Below, piece after piece: positions 1-6,060 of a stretch of 6,544 nt of DNA; positions within the stretch are counted from its first letter, which is position 1; each line of letters begins with the position of its first letter. This DNA is from Planctomycetota bacterium (GTDB lineage: Bacteria; Planctomycetota; UBA1135; GCA-002686595), in assembly GCA_027623615.1 (NCBI GenBank), contig JAQBVH010000191.1:1-6544 (forward strand), in the 5' to 3' direction. The translations under genes were made by a program, and so were the position numbers. The notes below the pieces were generated by a model. That model did not search any database, had not been told where the DNA came from, and saw only the letters and a list, made by a program, of their open reading frames with translations.

Positions 1-819
1 GGGCTCCTGTTCCTGATCGGGTTCTTCAAGAAGGCCTGCGTCGCGGACAACCTGGCCATGCTGGTGGACCCGTACTTCGCGTCCCCGGCCACGCACTCCA
101 GCCTGGACGCCTGGTCGGCGATGCTGCTCTTCACCACGCAGCTCTATTGTGACTTCTCCGGGTACTCCGACATGGCCGTGGCCTCGGCCGGGTTCTTGGG
201 CTTCCGGCTCCCGAGGAACTTCGACTACCCCTACCTGCGCCCCAACATCACGGTCGCGTGGCGCGCCTGGCACATGACCATGACGACCTGGTTCCGCGAC
301 TACGTGTACGCGCCCCTCAGGGGCAGCCGAGGCGGCAGCTTCGCACGTGCGCGGAACGTGATCGTCACGATGATCATCGTCGGTCTCTGGCACGGCGCCC
401 ATGGACGCTTCCTCGTCTGGGGTGCGATCCACGGCCTGGCCCTGGTCACCCACGCGACGTGGGCCCGGGGCCGCGCGCCCGGCGGCCGGGCCAAGGTCGC
501 CACCTCGACCCTGGTCACGTTCCTCTACGTCTGCCTGACCATGGTCGTGTTCCGCGCGGACGACCTGGGCACCGCGTGGACGGTCTGGAGCCAGGTCCTC
601 GGCCAGGGCGGGGCGGCCGCTTCCGTGTTCGGGCCGGGTCCCCTGCTGGTGTTCACGGGGCTGGCGCTCGTCCACGTCGCGGCGCGCGCGCGGCTGCTGA
701 CGCCCCTGCTCGTGCGCCTCCCCGCGCCCGCGTACTCTGCCCTGTGCGGCCTGTTCGTCGCGCTGATCCTCGCCACGATGAAGACGGACGTACGGCCCTT
801 CGTCTACTTCGAGTTCTGA
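1..819 (+). CDS. MBOAT family O-acyltransferase (AlgI-like), 5'-truncated by window
   Basis: This is the C-terminal part (272 residues visible) of a polytopic membrane-bound O-acyltransferase. The frame is open from base 1, so the gene starts upstream. The first visible residues, FFKKACVADNLA, match the conserved loop near the middle of AlgI/DltB-type proteins, which are usually about 450-520 residues. Hallmarks follow in order: QLYCDFSGYSDMA; WHMTMTTWFRDYVYAPL with an invariant-type His at bases 271-273; and GLWHGA with the second, catalytic-type His at 391-393. Several hydrophobic segments come next, and the end (FVYFEF) resembles AlgI C-termini. Family knowledge: such proteins pass acyl groups, often acetyl, across the inner membrane to exported polysaccharides, usually with a periplasmic SGNH/AlgJ-like partner. 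No partner lies downstream here, because the next gene is convergent, so it may lie upstream. The acceptor (alginate, another exopolysaccharide, or teichoic-acid-like polymer) cannot be told from the sequence. Confidence 0.93.
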   Translation, partial: GLLFLIGFFKKACVADNLAMLVDPYFASPATHSSLDAWSAMLLFTTQLYCDFSGYSDMAVASAGFLGFRLPRNFDYPYLRPNITVAWRAWHMTMTTWFRDYVYAPLRGSRGGSFARARNVIVTMIIVGLWHGAHGRFLVWGAIHGLALVTHATWARGRAPGGRAKVATSTLVTFLYVCLTMVVFRADDLGTAWTVWSQVLGQGGAAASVFGPGPLLVFTGLALVHVAARARLLTPLLVRLPAPAYSALCGLFVALILATMKTDVRPFVYFEF

Positions 820-837
820 GCTGGGCGTCCCACCGGT

Positions 838-852
838 GCGCCTGGCCGGCGC
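838..852. terminator. Weak GC hairpin between convergent genes
   Basis: The 44-base gap between the convergent MBOAT and asd stop codons holds a perfect 5-bp stem, GCGCC (838-842) with GGCGC (848-852), around a 5-base loop. An overlapping palindrome, CACCGGTG, lies at 831-838. GGGCG at 823-827 could alternatively pair with CGCCC at 850-854. There is no T-run on either side, so this is not a canonical intrinsic terminator. Its position between two converging genes is the main reason to suggest a bidirectional termination or mRNA 3'-end role. Confidence 0.25.
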
Positions 853-863
853 CCGACCGCAGG

Positions 864-1928
864 TCACATGGGCAGCCGGCCCTGGGCCACCGCCAGCTCT
901 GCCAGCAGCACCGCGCCGCCCGCCGCGCCGCGCAGGGTGTTATGGCTCAGGCAGACGAAGCGCCAGCCGAGCACGGGGCAGGGCTGGAGGCGGCCGATCA
1001 CACAGGCCATGCCCTTGTCGAGGTCGCGGTGGCGGCGAGGTTGGGGGGCGTCCTCGGCCTCGAGGTAGCGCGTCGGGATCTCGGGCGCGCTCGGGAGGCC
1101 CAGCTCCTGGGGCTCGGAGCGGAACTCGTCCCAGGCTGCCCGGACCTCCTCGATCGTCGCCTCGCGGCCAAGCTCGATCGACACGCACTCGGTGTGACCG
1201 TCGAGCACCGCGACGCGGTTGCACTGGGCGCTGAGCACGAGCTTGGCCGGCGTGATCGCGCCAGCCTCGAGCGTGCCCAGGATCTTGGCCGACTCGGTCG
1301 CCAGCTTTTGCTCCTCGGTCGGGATGAAGGGGATCAGGTTGTCGATCGCCTCCATGCTCGACACGCCGGGCACGCCGGCGCCCGAGAGGGCCTGCAGCGT
1401 GACCACGTGCAGCCGCTTCACGCCGAACGCGCGCTCCAGGGGCGCGAGGGCCAGCACGAGGCCGATCGTCGAGCAGTTCGGGTTGGTCAGGATCCCGCCG
1501 GCGTAGGGCTGCGTGTCCATGAGGGCGAGGTGGCCGGGGTTCACCTCCGGCACGACCAGGGGCACGTCCGGATCCATGCGGTGGCTGGCCGCGTTCGACA
1601 CGACCAGCTTGCCGGCGTTGGCCCAGGCCACCTCGATCGGACCCGCGACCTCACGGTCCATCGACGAGAACACGAGGGCCACCTCGTCCGCCGGTTCCTC
1701 CGCCGGCACGAGCTCCATGGTCGCCACCGCCTCCGGGCAGGCACATGCCTGCACCCAGCGCGTCGCCTCCCCGTACGGCTTGCCGACGTTGCGCGGGCTG
1801 GCGCAGAGGCGGGTGAGCTCGAACCAGGGGTGCTCCGCGAGGAGGGTCACGAAGCGTTGGCCGACGCTCCCGGTCGCGCCGAGCACGGCGCAGGGGATGC
1901 GGCCCGTCCAGCCAGGGGCAAAGGTCAT
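864..1928 (-). CDS. asd: Aspartate-semialdehyde dehydrogenase, archaeal/fungal-type
   Basis: This cytoplasmic enzyme of 354 residues reduces aspartyl-4-phosphate to aspartate-4-semialdehyde with NADPH, the branch-point step towards lysine/diaminopimelate, threonine and methionine. The N-terminal nucleotide-binding loop GATGSVGQRF is at residues 17-26. The nucleophile Cys152 lies in TNPNCSTIGL, the substrate-binding Arg238 in CNRV, and the general-base His245 in DGHTECV. The segments HRMDPDVPLVVPEVNP (116-131) and LQALSGAGVPGVSSMEAIDN (178-197) resemble the archaeal and fungal branch (Methanocaldococcus, yeast Hom2) more than the E. coli branch. The ATG at 1928 is chosen because it precedes the dinucleotide-binding fold by a normal distance and forms an ATGA overlap with the gpmI stop; the open frame upstream lies inside gpmI. 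No Shine-Dalgarno precedes this ATG, so translation is probably coupled to gpmI. Full length, with no missing catalytic residue. Confidence 0.94.
   Translation of the reverse strand: MTFAPGWTGRIPCAVLGATGSVGQRFVTLLAEHPWFELTRLCASPRNVGKPYGEATRWVQACACPEAVATMELVPAEEPADEVALVFSSMDREVAGPIEVAWANAGKLVVSNAASHRMDPDVPLVVPEVNPGHLALMDTQPYAGGILTNPNCSTIGLVLALAPLERAFGVKRLHVVTLQALSGAGVPGVSSMEAIDNLIPFIPTEEQKLATESAKILGTLEAGAITPAKLVLSAQCNRVAVLDGHTECVSIELGREATIEEVRAAWDEFRSEPQELGLPSAPEIPTRYLEAEDAPQPRRHRDLDKGMACVIGRLQPCPVLGWRFVCLSHNTLRGAAGGAVLLAELAVAQGRLPM
1925..1928 (-). promoter_or_regulatory. ATGA stop/start overlap coupling gpmI to asd
   Basis: On the minus strand the last codons of gpmI read ATT CGA TGA, and the asd ATG shares ATGA with that stop. 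The roughly 20 bases before the asd ATG on the coding strand contain no purine-rich Shine-Dalgarno. This arrangement is typical of termination-reinitiation coupling, so the two proteins are expected to be made from one transcript. The overlap is seen directly; the coupling is inferred. Confidence 0.75.
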
Positions 1929-3457
1929 CGAATCAGGAGGGTGGCACCGTTCATCGGTGGCGAGGGCTCGAGCCCGAGCAGCTCGAGCAGGGTCGGCGCG
2001 ACGTCGGCCAGGATGCCACGCGGTCGTAGCCTGGCGCCAGCCACGTCCGCGCCGCAGAGCACGAACGGGACCGGGTTCAGGGTGTGGGCCGTGTGCGGCT
2101 GGTTGCTCAGCGGATCCCAGAGCTGTTCGGAGTTGCCGTGGTCGGCGGTGATCGCGACCACGCCGCCGCATTGCTCCACCGCAGGCACGAGCCGCTGCAA
2201 GCAGGCGTCGATCGTCGCGACCGCCTTCATGGCCGCGTCGTAGATGCCGGTGTGCCCGACCATGTCCGCGTTGGCGTAGTTGATCACGTAGACCTCCGTC
2301 TCGCCCTTCTGCAACTCGGCGAGGATCGCGTCCGTGACCTCGCGCGCGCTCATCTCGGGCTGCAGGTCGTAGGTCGCGACCCGGGGGCTCGGCACGAGGA
2401 TGCGCCCTTCGCCGGGATAGGGGTCCTCCTCTCCGCCGGAGAAGAAGAAGGTCACGTGCGCGTACTTCTCCGTCTCCGCGATGCGCTTCTGCCGCAAGCC
2501 GGCGGCGCTGACGAGCTCGGGGAAGATCCCGTGCAGCTCGGTCGGCGGGAACGCGATCGCGTACGGGAAGTCCGCGCGGTACCGGGTGAATGTGACCATC
2601 TCGACCTTCGCGCGGCGCGAGCGTTCGAACCCGTCGAAGTCGTCGAAGGTCAGCGCCATGCAGATCTGACGCGCGCGGTCCGAACGGAAGTTGAAGAAGA
2701 TCAGGCCGTCGCCGTCCTCGAAGCGGCCCTCGTTAGGCTTGCCGATGACCGTCGGCTCGAGGAACTCGTCGCCGACGTCCTTGGCATAGGAGGCTTCGAG
2801 GGCGGCCACCGCGCTCTCGGCCGTCTCGCCGCGTCCCGACACGAACAGATCGTAGGCGCGCTGCGCGCGGTCCCAACGGTTGTCCCGGTCCATGGCCCAG
2901 TAGCGACCGACCACTGAAGCGATGCGTCCCATGCCCGTGCGCTCGAGTTCGGCGTGCAGGCTGCCGAGGAACGCCGCGCCCGAGCGGGGCGGCGTGTCAC
3001 GCCCGTCGGTGATCGCGTGGATCAGGAGCTTGTCCCCGTCGAGGCCCTGGCGCTTGGTCAACTCGACCACACTGCGCAGGTGATGGTCGCTCGAGTGCAC
3101 GCCCGCATCAGAGAGCAGGCCCATCACGTGCAAGCGCTTCCCGTCCCGCATCACGCGCTGCACGAGCCCGGTCAGGGCCCCGTTCTCGAAGAAGTCCCCC
3201 TCCTCGATCGCCTTGTCGATGCGCGAGATGTCCTGATAGATGACCTGCCCGGCCCCCAGGTTCATGTGGCCGACCTCGCTGTTGCCCATGATCCCCAGCG
3301 GCAGCCCCACCTCCTTGCCACAGGCGTCGAGCAGGGTGTGCGGATACCGCCCGAGCAGCTCATGGAAGTAGGGCGCGCAGGCAAGGATCGCGTTCGATTC
3401 CGCCTCGACTCGATGCCCCCAGCCGTCCAGGACCACGAGCAGCAGGGGGCCCTTCAA
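1925..3457 (-). CDS. gpmI: 2,3-bisphosphoglycerate-independent phosphoglycerate mutase
   Basis: This cytoplasmic enzyme interconverts 3- and 2-phosphoglycerate using two metal ions (usually Mn) and a phosphoserine intermediate. At 510 residues it matches the usual size (about 510-515). Metal ligand Asp11 is in VVLDGWG, and the phosphorylated Ser60 is in GIMGNSEVGHMN. Substrate-pocket residues of the inserted transferase domain are visible: His121 (HSSDHH), GRDTPP at 152-157, Arg185 and Arg191 (GRYWAMDRDNRW), and Arg258 and Arg261 (FRSDRARQ). Lys331 sits in TEKYAHVTFFF. The remaining ligands are Asp398 and His402 (NADMVGHTG), Asp439-His440 (ADHGNS) and His458 (PHTAHT). I place the start at TTG 3457, preceded by GAGGTGG, because homologues begin just before the LLLVVLDGWG strand. 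The open frame continues upstream to 4285 only as antisense to the M48 gene. It is the promoter-proximal gene of an operon with asd. All catalytic residues are present, so it is not the shorter archaeal ApgM or homoserine kinase-like type. Confidence 0.96.
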   Translation of the reverse strand: MKGPLLLVVLDGWGHRVEAESNAILACAPYFHELLGRYPHTLLDACGKEVGLPLGIMGNSEVGHMNLGAGQVIYQDISRIDKAIEEGDFFENGALTGLVQRVMRDGKRLHVMGLLSDAGVHSSDHHLRSVVELTKRQGLDGDKLLIHAITDGRDTPPRSGAAFLGSLHAELERTGMGRIASVVGRYWAMDRDNRWDRAQRAYDLFVSGRGETAESAVAALEASYAKDVGDEFLEPTVIGKPNEGRFEDGDGLIFFNFRSDRARQICMALTFDDFDGFERSRRAKVEMVTFTRYRADFPYAIAFPPTELHGIFPELVSAAGLRQKRIAETEKYAHVTFFFSGGEEDPYPGEGRILVPSPRVATYDLQPEMSAREVTDAILAELQKGETEVYVINYANADMVGHTGIYDAAMKAVATIDACLQRLVPAVEQCGGVVAITADHGNSEQLWDPLSNQPHTAHTLNPVPFVLCGADVAGARLRPRGILADVAPTLLELLGLEPSPPMNGATLLIR

Positions 3458-3544
3458 CTGGCCACCTCGCGCGCTGGGCGACCCGGCGGCATACTGGCGG
3501 TCGGCCGTTCGACCGACCACGAACAGGAATCGAGAGAAAGTCCC
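3458..3544. promoter_or_regulatory. Divergent promoter region with inverted repeat
   Basis: This 87-base gap separates the divergent gpmI (minus) and M48 protease (plus) starts, so it probably carries both promoters. It contains a perfect inverted repeat, GGTCGG (3499-3504) with CCGACC (3513-3518), around 8 bases. An alternative pairing is GGTCG (3499-3503) with CGACC (3510-3514). This could be an operator or a small hairpin in the M48 leader. CATACT at 3490-3495 is the best -10-like hexamer on the plus strand, but no matching -35 was found, so promoter positions are not claimed. Confidence 0.4.
3462..3468 (-). promoter_or_regulatory. Shine-Dalgarno supporting the TTG start of gpmI
   Basis: The minus strand reads GAGGTGG followed by CCAG and then TTG at 3457. 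It is the only convincing ribosome binding site near the conserved N-terminus. No in-frame ATG lies close upstream; the nearest alternative is a GTG about 20 codons upstream, which would use up most of the divergent promoter gap. This site therefore decides the TTG start. Confidence 0.65.
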
Positions 3545-4363
3545 ATGGCGCTGAATCTGTGGCAACGCGCGACGCGCGCTTGCGAGAACGCGAGAGTCTA
3601 CCTGAGCCGGCGAGCTGTCCGAGGGCGGACCGGCCTGGTCGTGTGCGTCATCGCCCTCGCCCCCGCCTGCGGCACCCTCAAGAACTTCAACGCGTTCTCC
3701 GTCGACAACGACAAGGAGCTCGGCGAGGAGGCCTATGGGCAGATCCTGCAGGGAGAACAGCTCGTCAAGGGCGGGTCGGCCTACGAGATGGTCAACCGCC
3801 TCAAGAACAAGCTGGTTGCCGCCGCGCACGCGGATGATCCCAGCCTGGTCGAGCTGTTCAACTGGGAGGTTCAGCTGATCGACAACGACGGCACGGTCAA
3901 CGCCTTCGCCCTGCCCGGCGGCAAGATGGCGGTCTACACTGGAATCCTCCCAGTCGCCCAGACCGAAGCAGGTCTGGCCGTGGTCATGGGCCACGAGATC
4001 GCCCACGTGATCGAGCGGCACGGTACCGAGGCGATGACCCGGGCCTCCACGGCCGAGGTCATCATCGAGATCTTTGCCGGCAGCAACAAGGATCTCAGCG
4101 GCCTGACCGCGAACCTGTTGCAGCTCAAGTTCGGTCGCAACGCGGAGCTCGAAGCCGATCGCAAGGGGCTGCGCTACATGGCCATGGCGGGCTACGACCC
4201 GCGCGTCGCCGTGGACTTCTGGACGCGCATGTCGCAGCTGGGCGGCGATGCGCCGCCGGAGTGGATGTCGACCCACCCGGCCCACGACACGCGCATCCAG
4301 CAGATCGAGTCGCTACTACCTGAGGTCATCCCGATTTACGAGGCGAACAAGGCGAAACCCTGA
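3545..4363 (+). CDS. M48 family zinc metalloprotease, probably exported/envelope-associated
   Basis: The gene encodes 272 residues with a peptidase M48 domain of the BepA/LoiP/YggG type. The zinc motif HEIAH is at residues 150-154 (in VMGHEIAHVIERHG). The third ligand is probably Glu201 in NAELEADRKGLRYM, with Asp205. The C-terminal STHPAHDTRI (242-251) is the usual M48 ending. VNAFALPGGKMAVYTGIL (118-135) is the conserved N-terminal strand of the domain. A hydrophobic stretch at 30-41 ends in LAPAC-G, suggesting a lipoprotein signal with Cys42 lipidated. However, Pro at -2 is atypical and the N-terminal region before it is long (about 29 residues, Arg-rich), so a plain signal anchor is also possible. 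The ATG start follows a purine-rich stretch, GAGAGAAAG, at 3532-3540. Family members degrade misfolded outer-membrane or periplasmic proteins. There is no TPR tail as in BepA. It stands alone, divergent from gpmI, and has no recognisable partner here. Confidence 0.9.
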   Translation: MALNLWQRATRACENARVYLSRRAVRGRTGLVVCVIALAPACGTLKNFNAFSVDNDKELGEEAYGQILQGEQLVKGGSAYEMVNRLKNKLVAAAHADDPSLVELFNWEVQLIDNDGTVNAFALPGGKMAVYTGILPVAQTEAGLAVVMGHEIAHVIERHGTEAMTRASTAEVIIEIFAGSNKDLSGLTANLLQLKFGRNAELEADRKGLRYMAMAGYDPRVAVDFWTRMSQLGGDAPPEWMSTHPAHDTRIQQIESLLPEVIPIYEANKAKP

Positions 4364-4375
4364 GGCAAACTTGCC
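4364..4375 (+). repeat. Small inverted repeat just after the M48 stop
   Basis: Directly after the TGA, GGCAA and TTGCC form a 5-bp inverted repeat with a 2-base centre (a 4-bp stem with a 4-base loop is more realistic). It is followed by GTAGG rather than a T-run, so it is not a convincing intrinsic terminator. A second weak pairing, AAGG (4387-4390) with CCTT (4397-4400), follows. No clear terminator separates the M48 gene from the downstream GT5 gene, so read-through transcription is possible. Confidence 0.25.
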
Positions 4376-4510
4376 GTAGGCCCGATAAGGGTAAGTCCTT
4401 TCCAGAACGGTCGTTGCAAGGACGTCTCTTTCTGTGGGCCTCCCGTTTTCCGCGAAGTTCCTGGCGAGTTTGGCCCGGGACCGAACGATGCAGCGGATAT
4501 TCGCGTCCCT

Positions 4511-4540
4511 GAGGCCTCGGAAACACCCGTTCGAGGCCTC
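4511..4540 (+). promoter_or_regulatory. GC-rich stem-loop in the leader of the GT5 gene
   Basis: GAGGCCTCG at 4511-4519 is perfectly complementary to CGAGGCCTC at 4532-4540. The stem extends inward by a G-T wobble (4520/4531) and an A-T pair (4521/4530), giving about 11 bp closed by an 8-base loop. Each arm also contains the palindrome GAGGCCTC, with the two copies 22 bases apart, about two helical turns. The hairpin ends roughly 40 bases before the TTG start. No T-run follows, so it is not a standard terminator. It may be an RNA leader structure or a pair of operator half-sites. The rest of the 218-base gap (4364-4581) shows no gene, no tRNA and no convincing promoter. Confidence 0.5.
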
Positions 4541-4572
4541 GACCGCCCCCTCAGGAGACGCCAGACCCCCCC

Positions 4573-4579
4573 GGAAGGG
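4573..4579 (+). promoter_or_regulatory. Purine-rich RBS before the TTG start of the GT5 gene
   Basis: GGAAGGG lies only two bases before TTG 4582, closer than usual but the only purine-rich site at this start. Part of it (GAAGG, 4574-4578) could pair with CCTTC at 4592-4596 inside the first codons, which would mask the site. That pairing is short and speculative. Confidence 0.4.
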
Positions 4580-4581
4580 CC

Positions 4582-6057
4582 TTGAAAGTCGCCTTCGTAA
4601 CTCCGGAACTCCTCTCGCTAGTGAGGCGCACCTCACTCGCCGAGATCTCAGAGTTCCTGCCGCAGACGCTGATTCAACTCGGCGCGGACCTGCGGGTCTT
4701 CCTTCCGTACCACGAGGACGTCGAAGGGGCTCGCCTCATGGACCTGACGCACGTCGGCAAGATCGACGTCGGCGACGGCGAGGGGACCGTGAAGATCGAC
4801 ATCCACGTCGGTCGCCTGGGTGAGGTGCCGGTCGTCCTCGTCGACCACCCCCACCTCTTCCGTTCGCGGCATCCCTACGGCGACGAGAACGGGCCCTACG
4901 CCGACAACTGGCGCCGCTACTCGGTGTTCTGCCGCGCGGTGCTCGCCGCCCTGCGCCTGCTCGACTTCAAACCGGACGTGGTGCACTGCCTGGATTGGAC
5001 CTCGGGCCTCCTGCCGCTGATCCATCAGCTCGAAGTCGCCGGCGACAAGACCCACCCCGCGTGCCGCGCAGGCACCTTCTTCGGGATCCACAACCTCGCG
5101 ATGCAGGGCTCGTTCGAGCGCGAGATCCTGCCCAAGATCAACGTCCCGCACGAGCTGTTCCAGACCGTCTCGGGCATCGAGTTGGGCGGCAAGGTCAACT
5201 TCATGAAGGCCGGCGCCGAGTACTGCACCGTGATCGGCACCCACTCCCCGAGTACGGCGGAGCGCGTGCAGACCGTGGAGCGGGGCGACGGGCTCGACGA
5301 GACCTTCCGCCGCCGCCGCAAGGAGCTGGTGGGTGTGCTCTCCGGCATCGACTACCGCGCCTGGGACCCGGCCCACGACCCGCTGCTGCCGCAGGCCTTC
5401 TCGGTCGACGACAAGGACCCCTCGGTCGGCAAGCGCAAGTGCAAGGCCACCCTCCAGGCCGGCCTGCGCCTCGACAACGGGCCGCGCACGCCGCTCGTCA
5501 CGATCATCGGCCGCTTCGACACCGACAGCGGCTTCGACATCCTGGCCGAGGCCCTGACCCCGATGCTCGAGCGCAACCTGCAGCTCGTGCTGATGGGACC
5601 GGGCAGCCCGGAGATCCTCGAACGCATCCGCACCGTCGAGCAGACCTTCGTCGGCCGCTGCCGGGTGATCGAGGGCTACAACGTGAACACGGCGCACACT
5701 CTGCTGGGCGGCGCGGACATGCTGATCATGCCGGCCCACTACCACGCCTCGAACGCCCTCTGCGCGATCGCGATGCGCTACGGCGTGGCGCCGGTGGTGT
5801 ACGCCCACTCCGGGCTCGAGGACACGGTCGTTGACGTGGCCAGCGATGCGAAGAAGGGCACCGGGTTCCTCTTCCCACAGTACACCTCCTCGAGCCTGCT
5901 CGACGGGATCGACGAGGCGCGCGCCCTCTACAAGAAGGCGAGCGAGTGGAAGAGCCTGTCCCAGCGCTGCCTGGCCCAGGACTTCTCCTGGCAGGAGAGC
6001 GGGCGCAACTACCTCAAGGCCTACCGGCGCGTGACGCGCCGCGTGCGCGGCCGGTAG
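4582..6057 (+). CDS. GT5 glycogen/starch synthase-like protein with substituted active site
   Basis: This 491-residue protein has the length and GT-B layout of bacterial glycogen synthase (E. coli GlgA, 477 residues): an N-terminal domain to about 260 and a C-terminal Rossmann domain at about 300-470. Family landmarks are clear: MKVAFVTPE start, FFGIHNLAMQG (166-176), GGKVNFMKAGAEY (202-214), GVLSGIDYRAWDP (251-263), GRFDTDSGFDIL (310-321), GLEDTVVD (411-418), GTGFLF (426-431) and AQDFSW (465-470). The active site differs. The N-terminal KTGGLAD motif becomes RRTSLAE (15-21). His of HDW becomes Leu137 (HCLDW). The Lys of QKG becomes Ser316. The catalytic-region EPCGL becomes HASNA (388-392). 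Arg311, matching GlgA Arg300, is kept. The TTG start aligns without gaps to the GlgA N-terminus. It may be an altered-specificity glucosyltransferase, a regulatory paralogue, or a distinct GT5 subfamily. The ROK kinase downstream supports a role in glucose polymer metabolism. I withhold glgA because activity is uncertain. Confidence 0.85.
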   Translation: MKVAFVTPELLSLVRRTSLAEISEFLPQTLIQLGADLRVFLPYHEDVEGARLMDLTHVGKIDVGDGEGTVKIDIHVGRLGEVPVVLVDHPHLFRSRHPYGDENGPYADNWRRYSVFCRAVLAALRLLDFKPDVVHCLDWTSGLLPLIHQLEVAGDKTHPACRAGTFFGIHNLAMQGSFEREILPKINVPHELFQTVSGIELGGKVNFMKAGAEYCTVIGTHSPSTAERVQTVERGDGLDETFRRRRKELVGVLSGIDYRAWDPAHDPLLPQAFSVDDKDPSVGKRKCKATLQAGLRLDNGPRTPLVTIIGRFDTDSGFDILAEALTPMLERNLQLVLMGPGSPEILERIRTVEQTFVGRCRVIEGYNVNTAHTLLGGADMLIMPAHYHASNALCAIAMRYGVAPVVYAHSGLEDTVVDVASDAKKGTGFLFPQYTSSSLLDGIDEARALYKKASEWKSLSQRCLAQDFSWQESGRNYLKAYRRVTRRVRGR

Positions 6058-6060
6058 ATC

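Noticed and set aside
1936..1941. Perfect AGGAGG on the plus strand
   Set aside because: It falls inside the 3' end of gpmI on the opposite strand, and no credible plus-strand gene begins after it.
258..2243. Long plus-strand open frame of 661 codons overlapping the MBOAT gene and antisense to asd
   Set aside because: Its translation is Arg/Ala/Gly/His-rich with no recognisable domain. It is out of frame with the clear MBOAT hallmarks and antisense to a fully conserved ASADH. Long spurious frames are expected in GC-rich DNA.
1925..3457. Possibility that the phosphoglycerate mutase next to asd is a homoserine-kinase-type paralogue of the threonine pathway
   Set aside because: The protein is the full-length GpmI type with the inserted transferase domain, the phosphoserine motif and all metal ligands intact, so standard mutase activity is the better call.
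2954..3544. Upstream extension of the M48 frame by 197 codons
   Set aside because: It is antisense to the conserved start of gpmI and has shadow-like composition. The ATG at 3545 gives a normal M48 length with a hydrophobic N-terminal segment.
3458..4285. Upstream extension of the gpmI frame by about 276 codons
   Set aside because: It lies antisense to the M48 gene, has no domain similarity, and known iPGM proteins start just before the VVLDGWG strand, where a TTG with a Shine-Dalgarno is found.
4434..4823. Possible small plus-strand gene in the M48-GT5 gap, and the 4316-4636 minus-strand frame
   Set aside because: Both run well into neighbouring real genes in another frame and have no recognisable motif; the gap looks like a leader region.
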